From assembly GCA_040954595.2 (NCBI GenBank), contig CM082577.2:14446001-14510000 (forward strand): a stretch of 64,000 nucleotides of DNA, in the 5' to 3' direction. The notes beneath the pieces are model-generated. The model was not told where the DNA came from, ran no database searches, and saw only the letters and a list, made by a program, of their open reading frames with translations. Below are positions 38,101 through 48,785 of the stretch, piece by piece (position 1 is the first letter of the stretch; each line of letters begins with the position of its first letter). The DNA comes from Balanoglossus misakiensis. Lineage: Eukaryota; Hemichordata. The translations under genes were made by a program, and so were the position numbers.

Positions 38101-41100
38101 ATTTAAAGGGCCAATCGGCAATATATACATACTGAATAAACATATTCATTCATTCATTCATTCATTCGTTCATTCCCCACGATGTAGATTGGATTGTAGG
38201 AGACGACCTTGTCAACAAATCCCACGGGGGTTTACTACCTACAACGTTCATGCATGCATGTGTCTGCTGACGAGACGCATGCGAACGTGGGTACCCCACG
38301 ACTGAGATTGACGACCTTGTACTACATGCAAAGTCCGTGAATGTCTTTGTATGACAGGCATGGTGTCTGCGCGAATGCATTACATACACAGGCTTTCGTA
38401 ACCTGACGTTGGTGGCGTTCCACATTCTCCTCGCTTTCCAAAAGGGTAGTAGATACAAGAAAATGCCTTGATGGCATGACATATTATTGTATTTCTATTT
38501 TGGATTTAAAGGGCCAATCGGCAATATATACATACTGAATAAACATATTCATTCATTCATTCATTCATTCGTTCATTCCCCACGATGTAGATTGGATTGT
38601 AGGAGACGACCTTGTCAACAAATCCCACGGGGGTTTACTACCTACAACGTTCATGCATGCATGTGTCTGCTGACGAGACGCATGCGAACGTGGGTACCCC
38701 ACGACTGAGATTGACGACCTTGTATAAGTCCGTGAATGTCTTGTACTATGACAGGCATGGTGTCTGCGCGAATGCATTACATACACAGGCTTTCGTAACC
38801 TGACGTTGGTGGCGTTCCACATTCTCCTCGCTTTCCAAAAGGGTAGTAGGTACAAGAAAATGCCTTGATGGCATGACATATTATTGTATTTCTATTTTGG
38901 ATTTAAAGGGCCAATCGGCAATATATACATACTGAATAAACATATTCATTCATTCATTCATTCATTCGTTCATTCCCCACGATGTAGATTGGATTGTAGG
39001 AGACGACCTTGTCAACAAATCCCACGGGGGTTTACTACCTACAACGTTCATGCATGCATGTGTCTGCTGACGAGACGCATGCGAACGTGGGTACCCCACG
39101 ACTGAGATTGACGACCTTGTACTACATGCAAAGTCCGTGAATGTCTTTGTATGACAGGCATGGTGTCTGCGCGAATGCATTACATACACAGGCTTTCGTA
39201 ACCCGACGTTGGTGGCGTTCCACATTCTCCTCGCTTTCCAAAAGGGTAGTAGGTACAAGAAAATGCCTTGATGGCATGACATATTATTGTATTTCTATTT
39301 TGGATTTAAAGGGCCAATCGGCAATATATACATACTGAATAAACATATTCATTCATTCATTCATTCATTCGTTCATTCCCCACGATGTAGATTGGATTGT
39401 AGGAGACGACCTTGTCAACAAATCCCACGGGGGTTTACTACCTACAACGTTCATGCATGCATGTGTCTGCTGACGAGACGCATGCGAACGTGGGTACCCC
39501 ACGACTGAGATTGACGACCTTGTACTACATGCAAAGTCCGTGAATGTCTTTGTATGACAGGCATGGTGTCTGCGCGAATGCATTACATACACAGGCTTTC
39601 GTAACCCGACGTTGGTGGCGTTCCACATTCTCCTCGCTTTCCAAAAGGGTAGTAGGTACAAGAAAATGCCTTGATGGCATGACATATTATTGTATTTCTA
39701 TTTTGGATTTAAAGGGCCAATCGGCAATATATACATACTGAATAAACATATTCATTCATTCATTCATTCATTCGTTCATTCCCCACGATGTAGATTGGAT
39801 TGTAGGAGACGACCTTGTCAACAAATCCCACGGGGGTTTACTACCTACAACGTTCATGCATGCATGTGTCTGCTGACGAGACGCATGCGAACGTGGGTAC
39901 CCCACGACTGAGATTGACGACCTTGTACTACATGCAAAGTCCGTGAATGTCTTTGTATGACAGGCATGGTGTCTGCGCGAATGCATTACATACACAGGCT
40001 TTCGTAACCCGACGTTGGTGGCGTTCCACATTCTCCTCGCTTTCCAAAAGGGTAGTAGATACAAGAAAATGCCTTGATGGCATGACATATTATTGTATTT
40101 CTATTTTGGATTTAAAGGGCCAATCGGCAATATATACATACTGAATAAACATATTCATTCATTCATTCATTCATTCGTTCATTCCCCACGATGTAGATTG
40201 GATTGTAGGAGACGACCTTGTCAACAAATCCCACGGGGGTTTACTACCTACAACGTTCATGCATGCATGTGTCTGCTGACGAGACGCATGCGAACGTGGG
40301 TACCCCACGACTGAGATTGACGACCTTGTACTACATGCAAAGTCCGTGAATGTCTTTGTATGACAGGCATGGTGTCTGCGCGAATGCATTACATACACAG
40401 GCTTTCGTAACCTGACGTTGGTGGCGTTCCACATTCTCCTCGCTTTCCAAAAGGGTAGTAGGTACAAGAAAATGCCTTGATGGCATGACATATTATTGTA
40501 TTTCTATTTTGGATTTAAAGGGCCAATCGGCAATATATACATACTGAATAAACATATTCATTCATTCATTCATTCATTCGTTCATTCCCCACGATGTAGA
40601 TTGGATTGTAGGAGACGACCTTGTCAACAAATCCCACGGGGGTTTACTACCTACAACGTTCATGCATGCATGTGTCTGCTGACGAGACGCATGCGAACGT
40701 GGGTACCCCACGACTGAGATTGACGACCTTGTATAAGTCCGTGAATGTCTTGTACTATGACAGGCATGGTGTCTGCGCGAATGCATTACATACACAGGCT
40801 TTCGTAACCTGACGTTGGTGGCGTTCCACATTCTCCTCGCTTTCCAAAAGGGTAGTAGGTACAAGAAAATGCCTTGATGGCATGACATATTATTGTATTT
40901 CTATTTTGGATTTAAAGGGCCAATCGGCAATATATACATACTGAATAAACATATTCATTCATTCATTCATTCATTCGTTCATTCCCCACGATGTAGATTG
41001 GATTGTAGGAGACGACCTTGTCAACAAATCCCACGGGGGTTTACTACCTACAACGTTCATGCATGCATGTGTCTGCTGACGAGACGCATGCGAACGTGGG

Positions 41101-41624
41101 TACCCCACGACTGAGATTGACGACCTTGTACTACATGCAAAGTCCGTGAATGTCTTTGTATGACAGGCATGGTGTCTGCGCGAATGCATTACATACACAG
41201 GCTTTCGTAACCTGACGTTGGTGGCGTTCCACATTCTCCTCGCTTTCCAAAAGGGTAGTAGGTACAAGAAAATGCCTTGATGGCATGACATATTATTGTA
41301 TTTCTATTTTGGATTTAAAGGGCCAATCGGCAATATATACATACTGAATAAACATATTCATTCATTCATTCATTCATTCGTTCATTCCCCACGATGTAGA
41401 TTGGATTGTAGGAGACGACCTTGTCAACAAATCCCACGGGGGTTTACTACCTACAACGTTCATGCATGCATGTGTCTGCTGACGAGACGCATGCGAACGT
41501 GGGTACCCCACGACTGAGATTGACGACCTTGTATAAGTCCGTGAATGTCTTGTACTATGATAGGCATGGTGTCTGCGCGAATGCATTACATACACAGGCT
41601 TTCGTAACCTGACGTTGGTGGCGT
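32190..41624 (+). repeat. 403-bp satellite array A (about 18 units, interrupted)
   Basis: Units recur every 403 bases (for example 32820, 33223, 33626, 34029, 34432, then 37278, 37681, 38084, 38487). Shorter 397-base variants end at 38884 and 40893. Each unit contains a gatagt/ggtac variable site, a cct/ccc variable site, an AATAAA and an (attc)n run. A hairpin, cgtggg-tac-cccacg, lies in every unit. From about 37.1 to 41.1 kb a five-unit higher-order repeat of 2009 bases is visible. A 2-kb mobile element interrupts the array at 34843-36880. The 73-, 65- and 106-residue frames in the array are by-products, not genes. Confidence 0.95.
34843..36880 (-). mobile_element. Helitron-like non-autonomous element inside the satellite
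   Basis: The insertion interrupts a satellite unit between 'tattgtattt' and 'ctattttgg', so its boundaries are exact to within two bases. One end carries a 15-bp hairpin (aggggaccaagcgcc at 34843-34857 and its complement at 34862-34876). Read on the reverse strand this hairpin is followed at once by CTAA, the layout of a Helitron 3' end (hairpin then CTRR). There is no long target duplication. The interior holds about four diverged repeats of roughly 245 bases (phrase ggggtcacctgt.acacctgc near 35777, 36027, 36268 and 36519). No Rep/helicase ORF. Confidence 0.5.
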
Positions 41625-41690
41625 CAACATTTTTGTATGTATGGCAATAACCATCCGCCAGCCCATTCAAACCATTTAAACTGTATAACC

Positions 41691-43736
41691 ATGACACATC
41701 GTCCGGTCGTGATCTGCACACATGGCACTCAAGAGTTATACTCGGTCGGGTTTGATGAACTCGACCAAAAATTACCCTTCCTCGGTGGCTATGTCAGGTA
41801 TAACGACGCTGATCGGACCAATAGACGTGGAGGTAATGACAATTACATTTTGGATCTTCATACGCTAGATTTAAATATCCCGGTGGAAATATGGAAACTG
41901 TTATTCTTTTACGTGCAACACGAACACATCCCACAAGACGGATGGGTGAACGTTACCAATATATTGGAAATCACTCGTGTAGCGGACATGCTGTTAGTGC
42001 CTGGATTCATGCAAGAACTAACGAAAGTTATTTTGATGTCTAATGACCGCGATTCTCGCATAGATTGCTTTGCCTGTGATACGCCTGTGCACGTGAAAGC
42101 TGGACTAGAGTATTTCAAGTTCCTCGTGGAAAATTTCGGCGACAGTACACCTGTATATTCGGATTTGACAGACGCAGTTGCGTGCACTCTGGCAGCAAAG
42201 ACCATTTGGATATGGCATCATCACGTGGGCGACATTTGGGAGAAAGAACACGTGAACCGATTTGCTAAGCGACGCAAGAGTTATTTTGATATAGAACGTC
42301 ATGTTTTCTATACAGTGTTGGCCTGGTTGCGAATTCGCCAAACAGACCTGTCTTCGAGACTGGACCTTCTTATCGGATTGCCTAACACAACCGCCGTATT
42401 AGAAACCGAAATTATTACGAAGATTATGGAAGAAATTTTCAGTAATCGTGCCCAAGGTCAGGAGTGGTGGTCTAGAAGAAAGAAGACGCCGCTTCCCGTT
42501 CATCTTCACGACACTTCATTCAGGCAAGAGATAACAAACATGAGAAGAGAAAATCCAGCTGATATGACATATGTAAAAACTTCCACGTTACAATTGTCGT
42601 GCAACGAACTTACAATCTTAAACGATTTTACAGGCAACTTTCGTAAGTTTACTATAGTAAATGAACCCGAACAAGATGGACGCGACACAGTTGAATACCT
42701 GCAGTACCTTTACGATCTTCTGGTTTCTGACGACGACCGGTTTTTGTATTCATTTGACACGCGCAAGGGCAGAATTATATTTCGAGCAATCGACATAGGT
42801 GGAATCTCCGACCGCGATACGGCTGGTACGTCAGAAGGTGTCCCGAGAATTGGGTGGGACTTGGTCGTGGGTTGCTCTAAGCCATTCCAGCCCCAGCTTG
42901 GGGGTGAGGGGATCGTTCAAGCAGTAAAAGTCGCGAACACGTTTTTTGTTAATTTTGGGATGACGCAATTGTACGTGTTTCACAATGATGGATATTGGTT
43001 GGTATACGACGACCCTGGTCAAGTATCCCACGTTGAAAAAATGCCGTACCTGACGCTGAAAAGCGCCCCCGGGAATACGACACGCGCGGTCAGTTATTGC
43101 GTCCGCAGAGAAGGTGAAAACAGTTTGATAATATACGCAATCGCTCGGAATAAAGAAATGTTCAGGATGCGGGTTGCGAAGGATCTGTTTCAACAAAAAC
43201 TCCAAACAAGCCTAGTAACCGGAGATGACTCTGCAGAGGTATACCTTCCAATGACATATCCCGACCTGGGGTTCTGTACCAAAGAATTACCAAGTATATT
43301 CGATGTCCCCCATGTCGGGCTTGTTGTGGTGGGTGGGTTTTCATTAACTCACGACCAAGATTGGGATATGCTCGACTACCCACCCCCTTGCGTTAAATTG
43401 GAATGTCACATTTTACATTCTGAGAACGAAACTACCGCCGAGGTTAGTTGCAAATGGGTGAAAAAAGTGTATGTGAGTAGGCCTACGTCCGACGCCAGCC
43501 TACCGACTTGCGTACCAATATTGTGTTATGGTCCCGACAGATCGTTAAAGGGGTACGCCAGCCGTGGACAAATCACCTTATTTTCTGGAGACCGTAAATG
43601 TGCATTTACAAGGCGTGTGTTCAACTGTTATGTCATAATATTGGATTTGGTCAACGACACATTAACGCTGCAAAGACGAACCGGATTGCAAGAATACCTG
43701 CCCGACACGGATGCACTGATACACGGCCAATGTTAG
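41691..43736 (+). CDS. BTB-BACK-propeller (Kelch-like) protein, copy A
   Basis: The frame opens at 41637; ATG 41691 (accATGaca) has the better context, giving 681 residues. In long-frame numbering, residues about 72-150 have the BTB/POZ pattern (VEIWKLLFFYVQ, then ILEITRVADMLLVPGFMQEL, counterpart of the LL.AA..L.m..l..fC region). Residues about 212-270 are BACK-like (FAKRRKSYFDIERHVFYTVL, then AWLRIRQTDLSSRLDLL). The C-terminal 350 residues are beta-rich with strands resembling a degenerate Kelch-type propeller. BTB-BACK-Kelch proteins usually serve as Cullin-3 substrate adaptors, and poxviruses encode them too. The array end (about 41624) lies in its leader. No introns. Confidence 0.6.
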   Translation: MTHRPVVICTHGTQELYSVGFDELDQKLPFLGGYVRYNDADRTNRRGGNDNYILDLHTLDLNIPVEIWKLLFFYVQHEHIPQDGWVNVTNILEITRVADMLLVPGFMQELTKVILMSNDRDSRIDCFACDTPVHVKAGLEYFKFLVENFGDSTPVYSDLTDAVACTLAAKTIWIWHHHVGDIWEKEHVNRFAKRRKSYFDIERHVFYTVLAWLRIRQTDLSSRLDLLIGLPNTTAVLETEIITKIMEEIFSNRAQGQEWWSRRKKTPLPVHLHDTSFRQEITNMRRENPADMTYVKTSTLQLSCNELTILNDFTGNFRKFTIVNEPEQDGRDTVEYLQYLYDLLVSDDDRFLYSFDTRKGRIIFRAIDIGGISDRDTAGTSEGVPRIGWDLVVGCSKPFQPQLGGEGIVQAVKVANTFFVNFGMTQLYVFHNDGYWLVYDDPGQVSHVEKMPYLTLKSAPGNTTRAVSYCVRREGENSLIIYAIARNKEMFRMRVAKDLFQQKLQTSLVTGDDSAEVYLPMTYPDLGFCTKELPSIFDVPHVGLVVVGGFSLTHDQDWDMLDYPPPCVKLECHILHSENETTAEVSCKWVKKVYVSRPTSDASLPTCVPILCYGPDRSLKGYASRGQITLFSGDRKCAFTRRVFNCYVIILDLVNDTLTLQRRTGLQEYLPDTDALIHGQC

Positions 43737-44804
43737 GCTTTACTCCTGCGAACGAACCAAACCCACATTAACGTGTTAAAGTGAAATGCAAATGGCAGAA
43801 AACAACATTCGCGAGCGAAATAATAACGAAAAAATACCACGATGTACCGGCTTTTGCACAGGCCCGATTTTCGCCCGATTTTCTAAACGTATATGACACA
43901 GAAGGGATTATTTTTTATTAAATTGTTGTTTGGACCAACTCCTCAATGTTTTTATTTGTTGTAATGTCACTATACATTCGTGTAATGTGAATAAATGTTC
44001 CTTTTCAAACCATAACCGTTCATGTCCCGTCGCAGTGAATGAATGAATGAACGAACGAATGATGAATGACGGAAGGAATTAATGAATGAAGGACAGAATT
44101 AATGAATGAATTTGAAGGCTGCACCAGCAAACTGGACATAGGAGATGGCGCGTGTCATCCTTTAAACTGAGAGAGCCTGTTAGTCGTAATCAGGGAGTGT
44201 GATAAGTATAAGTATAAGTGGCCGTTAGAGGGCGCGTATTCGAACAACCATGTCATGTCGCTGCAATGAATTTGAAGGCTGCACCAGCAAACTGGACATA
44301 GGGAAGTACGCTTTATCGTTCACAAGTGTATAATTGTACATGTGAATGTCAGCGGGCACTTTGTCTACAAGGCATATCGTGTGTAAGTACTCGTTTCATG
44401 CAGGCGCATATTTGGACATTTGACCGTTAAAGGGTGTGATAGTTATAAAAATCATTCGGGTATAAGTACGGTAATACGCGTGTCATGCGTGGGTTTTCGG
44501 TCAGCGGAAAAGGATACGTCATGTTTGTGGACCTACATTTAACAAACATACAGACAAGAACGTGTTTTTTCCAACATATGTCTTTATTACCAGAGAATGA
44601 GCGAGACACAACGGGATTTCTCGACATTTATAACGCCTTAAAGGGACAAAGTCTCTCTCTCGCTGCCCTTTTTTCCATTAATTATGTTTGATACAAGACA
44701 CTGGTTATGTTAATGTAAATGTGGATATATAGTGAATGAACGTTCAACCACACACAACTTCCATCCCTCTTATAGTCAGGAGAGTGAAAAAAACTCGCCA
44801 AAAT
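43737..44804. other. Spacer after BTB copy A
   Basis: Contains an AATAAA (about 43990), a GAAT-type microsatellite (about 44036-44110) and a doubled phrase tttgaaggctgcaccagcaa (44111 and 44271). It ends with the left arm of the palindrome-related repeat (about 44690-44800). A 68-codon frame (44485-44691) is repeated exactly in copy B (49535-49741), but only because the whole block is duplicated; I do not call it a gene. Confidence 0.5.
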
Positions 44805-44925
44805 GCCCTCTAGGGTGACGTATGCTGATTCCTAGGCTGTGTTCGTGTTAAGTGTGGGATGACGCATGCGTACGTGATTCACCCTGACGGCCACGATCAC
44901 GCCAATTGAGTGACTACATTCTCCT

Positions 44926-46673
44926 TGTCTGCTGACGAGACGCATGCGAACGTGGGTACCCCACGACTGAGATTGACGACCTTGTACTACATGCAAAGTC
45001 CGTGAATGTCTTTGTATGACAGGCATGGTGTCTGCGCGAATGCATTACATACACAGGCTTTCGTAACCCGACGTTGGTGGCGTTCCACATTCTCCTCGCT
45101 TTCCAAAAGGGTAGTAGATACAAGAAAATGCCTTGATGGCATGACATATTATTGTATTTCTATTTTGGATTTAAAGGGCCAATCGGCAATATATACATAC
45201 TGAATAAACATATTCATTCATTCATTCATTCGTTCATTCCCCACGATGTAGATTGGATTGTAGGAGACGACCTTGTCAACAAATCCCACGGGGGTTTACT
45301 ACCTACAACGTTCATGCATGCATGTGTCTGCTGACGAGACGCATGCGAACGTGGGTACCCCACGACTGAGATTGACGACCTTGTATAAGTCCGTGAATGT
45401 CTTGTACTATGACAGGCATGGTGTCTGCGCGAATGCATTACATACACAGGCTTTCGTAACCCGACGTTGGTGGCGTTCCACATTCTCCTCGCTTTCCAAA
45501 AGGGTAGTAGGTACAAGAAAATGCCTTGATGGCATGACATATTATTGTATTTCTATTTTGGATTTAAAGGGCCAATCGGCAATATATACATACTGAATAA
45601 ACATATTCATTCATTCATTCATTCATTCGTTCATTCCCCACGATGTAGATTGGATTGTAGGAGACGACCTTGTCAACAAATCCCACGGGGGTTTACTACC
45701 TACAACGTTCATGCATGCATGTGTCTGCTGACGAGACGCATGCGAACGTGGGTACCCCACGACTGAGATTGACGACCTTGTACTACATGCAAAGTCCGTG
45801 AATGTCTTTGTATGACAGGCATGGTGTCTGCGCGAATGCATTACATACACAGGCTTTCGTAACCCGACGTTGGTGGCGTTCCACATTCTCCTCGCTTTCC
45901 AAAAGGGTAGTAGGTACAAGAAAATGCCTTGATGGCATGACATATTATTGTATTTCTATTTTGGATTTAAAGGGCCAATCGGCAATATATACATACTGAA
46001 TAAACATATTCATTCATTCATTCATTCATTCGTTCATTCCCCACGATGTAGATTGGATTGTAGGAGACGACCTTGTCCACAAATCCCACGGGGGTTTACT
46101 ACCTACAACGTTCATGCATGCATGTGTCTGCTGACGAGACGCATGCGAACGTGGGTACCCCACGACTGAGATTGACGACCTTGTATAATTCCGTGAATGT
46201 CTTGTACTATGATAGGCATGGTGTCTGCGCGAATGCATTACATACACAGGCTTTCGTAACCCGACGTTGGTGGCGTTCCACATTCTCCTCGCTTTCCAAA
46301 AGGGTAGTAGATACAAGAAAATGCCTTGATGGCATGACATATTATTGTATTTCTATTTTGGATTTAAAGGGCCAATCGGCAATATATACATACTGAATAA
46401 ACATATTCATTCATTCATTCATTCATTCGTTCATTCCCCACGATGTAGATTGGATTGTAGGAAACGACCTTGTCAACAAATCCCACGGGGGTTTACTACC
46501 TACAACGTTCATGCATGCATGTGTCTGCTGACGAGACGCATGCGAACGTGGGTACCCCACGACTGAGATTGACGACCTTGTATAAGTCCGTGAATGTCTT
46601 GTACTATGATAGGCATGGTGTCTGCGCGAATGCATTACATACACAGGCTTTCGTAACCCGACGTTGGTGGCGT
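44926..46673 (+). repeat. 403-bp satellite array B (about 4-5 units)
   Basis: Same unit as array A, with periods of 393, 403 and 397 bases (frames at 45152, 45545, 45948, 46345). Two units have the tataagtccgtgaatgtctt variant. The last unit joins the BTB copy B leader at gttggtggcgt, exactly as in copy A. Confidence 0.95.
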
Positions 46674-46739
46674 CAACATTTTTGTATGTATGGCAATAAC
46701 CATCCGCCAGCCCATTCAAACCATTTAAACTGTATAACC

Positions 46740-48785
46740 ATGACACATCGTCCGGTCGTGATCTGCACACATGGCACTCAAGAGTTATACTCGGTCGGGT
46801 TTGATGAACTCGACCAAAAATTACCCTTCCTCGGTGGCTATGTCAGGTATAACGACGCTGATCGGACCAATAGACGTGGAGGTAATGACAATTACATTTT
46901 GGATCTTCATACGCTAGATTTAAATATCCCGGTGGAAATATGGAAACTGTTATTCTTTTACGTGCAACACGAACACATCCCACAAGACGGATGGGTGAAC
47001 GTTACCAATATATTGGAAATCACTCGTGTAGCGGACATGCTGTTAGTGCCTGGATTCATGCAAGAACTAACGAAAGTTATTTTGATGTCTAATGACCGCG
47101 ATTCTCGCATAGATTGCTTTGCCTGTGATACGCCTGTGCACGTGAAAGCTGGACTAGAGTATTTCAAGTTCCTCGTGGAAAATTTCGGCGACAGTACACC
47201 TGTATATTCGGATTTGACAGACGCAGTTGCGTGCACTCTGGCAGCAAAGACCATTTGGATATGGCATCATCACGTGGGCGACATTTGGGAGAAAGAACAC
47301 GTGAACCGATTTGCTAAGCGACGCAAGAGTTATTTTGATATAGAACGTCATGTTTTCTATACAGTGTTGGCCTGGTTGCGAATTCGCCAAACGGACCTGT
47401 CTTCGAGACTGGACCTTCTTATCGGATTGCCTAACACAACCGCCGTATTAGAAACCGAAATTATTACGAAGATTATGGAAGAAATTTTCAGTAATCGTGC
47501 CCAAGGTCAGGAGTGGTGGTCTAGAAGAAAGAAGACGCCGCTTCCCGTTCATCTTCACGACACTTCATTCAGGCAAGAGATAACAAACATGAGAAGAGAA
47601 AATCCAGCTGATATGACATATGTAAAAACTTCCACGTTACAATTGTCGTGCAACGAACTTACAATCTTAAACGATTTTACAGGCAACTTTCGTAAGTTTA
47701 CTATAGTAAATGAACCCGAACAAGATGGACGCGACACAGTTGAATACCTGCAGTACCTTTACGATCTTCTGGTTTCTGACGACGACCGGTTTTTGTATTC
47801 ATTTGACACGCGCAAGGGCAGAATTATATTTCGAGCAATCGACATAGGTGGAATCTCCGACCGCGATACGGCTGGTACGTCAGAAGGTGTCCCGAGAATT
47901 GGGTGGGACTTGGTCGTGGGTTGCTCTAAGCCATTCCAGCCCCAGCTTGGGGGTGAGGGGATCGTTCAAGCAGTAAAAGTCGCGAACACGTTTTTTGTTA
48001 ATTTTGGGATGACGCAATTGTACGTGTTTCACAATGATGGATATTGGTTGGTATACGACGACCCTGGTCAAGTATCCCACGTTGAAAAAATGCCGTACCT
48101 GACGCTGAAAAGCGCCCCCGGGAATACGACACGCGCGGTCAGTTATTGCGTCCGCAGAGAAGGTGAAAACAGTTTGATAATATACGCAATCGCTCGGAAT
48201 AAAGAAATGTTCAGGATGCGGGTTGCGAAGGATCTGTTTCAACAAAAACTCCAAACAAGCCTAGTAACCGGAGATGACTCTGCAGAGGTATACCTTCCAA
48301 TGACATATCCCGACCTGGGGTTCTGTACCAAAGAATTACCAAGTATATTCGATGTCCCCCATGTCGGGCTTGTTGTGGTGGGTGGGTTTTCATTAACTCA
48401 CGACCAAGATTGGGATATGCTCGACTACCCACCCCCTTGCGTTAAATTGGAATGTCACATTTTACATTCTGAGAACGAAACTACCGCCGAGGTTAGTTGC
48501 AAATGGGTGAAAAAAGTGTATGTGAGTAGGCCTACGTCCGACGCCAGCCTACCGACTTGCGTACCAATATTGTGTTATGGTCCCGACAGATCGTTAAAGG
48601 GGTACGCCAGCCGTGGACAAATCACCTTATTTTCTGGAGACCGTAAATGTGCATTTACAAGGCGTGTGTTCAACTGTTATGTCATAATATTGGATTTGGT
48701 CAACGACACATTAACGCTGCAAAGACGAACCGGATTGCAAGAATACCTGCCCGACACGGATGCACTGATACACGGCCAATGTTAG
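46740..48785 (+). CDS. BTB-BACK-propeller (Kelch-like) protein, copy B
   Basis: Protein sequence identical to copy A over the full 681 residues as far as I can compare; one base differs (synonymous). The open frame runs 90 codons further upstream, into the last satellite unit, because that unit happens to be open in this frame. The homologous ATG at 46740 is the better start. Retention of both copies without change argues that the duplication is very recent, that gene conversion is active, or that the assembly repeated one locus. Confidence 0.6.
   Translation: MTHRPVVICTHGTQELYSVGFDELDQKLPFLGGYVRYNDADRTNRRGGNDNYILDLHTLDLNIPVEIWKLLFFYVQHEHIPQDGWVNVTNILEITRVADMLLVPGFMQELTKVILMSNDRDSRIDCFACDTPVHVKAGLEYFKFLVENFGDSTPVYSDLTDAVACTLAAKTIWIWHHHVGDIWEKEHVNRFAKRRKSYFDIERHVFYTVLAWLRIRQTDLSSRLDLLIGLPNTTAVLETEIITKIMEEIFSNRAQGQEWWSRRKKTPLPVHLHDTSFRQEITNMRRENPADMTYVKTSTLQLSCNELTILNDFTGNFRKFTIVNEPEQDGRDTVEYLQYLYDLLVSDDDRFLYSFDTRKGRIIFRAIDIGGISDRDTAGTSEGVPRIGWDLVVGCSKPFQPQLGGEGIVQAVKVANTFFVNFGMTQLYVFHNDGYWLVYDDPGQVSHVEKMPYLTLKSAPGNTTRAVSYCVRREGENSLIIYAIARNKEMFRMRVAKDLFQQKLQTSLVTGDDSAEVYLPMTYPDLGFCTKELPSIFDVPHVGLVVVGGFSLTHDQDWDMLDYPPPCVKLECHILHSENETTAEVSCKWVKKVYVSRPTSDASLPTCVPILCYGPDRSLKGYASRGQITLFSGDRKCAFTRRVFNCYVIILDLVNDTLTLQRRTGLQEYLPDTDALIHGQC

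Noticed and set aside
32190-41624. Regularly spaced repeats as a possible CRISPR array
   Set aside because: Units are contiguous 403-bp satellites with no spacers, in eukaryotic-type sequence.
44485-44691. 68-codon frame after the BTB genes
   Set aside because: Its conservation between 44485 and 49535 is explained by the block duplication; no domain or start signal.
32200-46600. Many 73-, 65- and 106-residue open frames repeated along the satellite
   Set aside because: They recur only because the 403-bp unit is repeated; frames on both strands overlap, none has a domain, and short variants shift or break them.
46470-46739. Extended 771-residue version of BTB copy B
   Set aside because: The extra N-terminus is satellite sequence that happens to be open; copy A is stopped there and has the same ATG context downstream.
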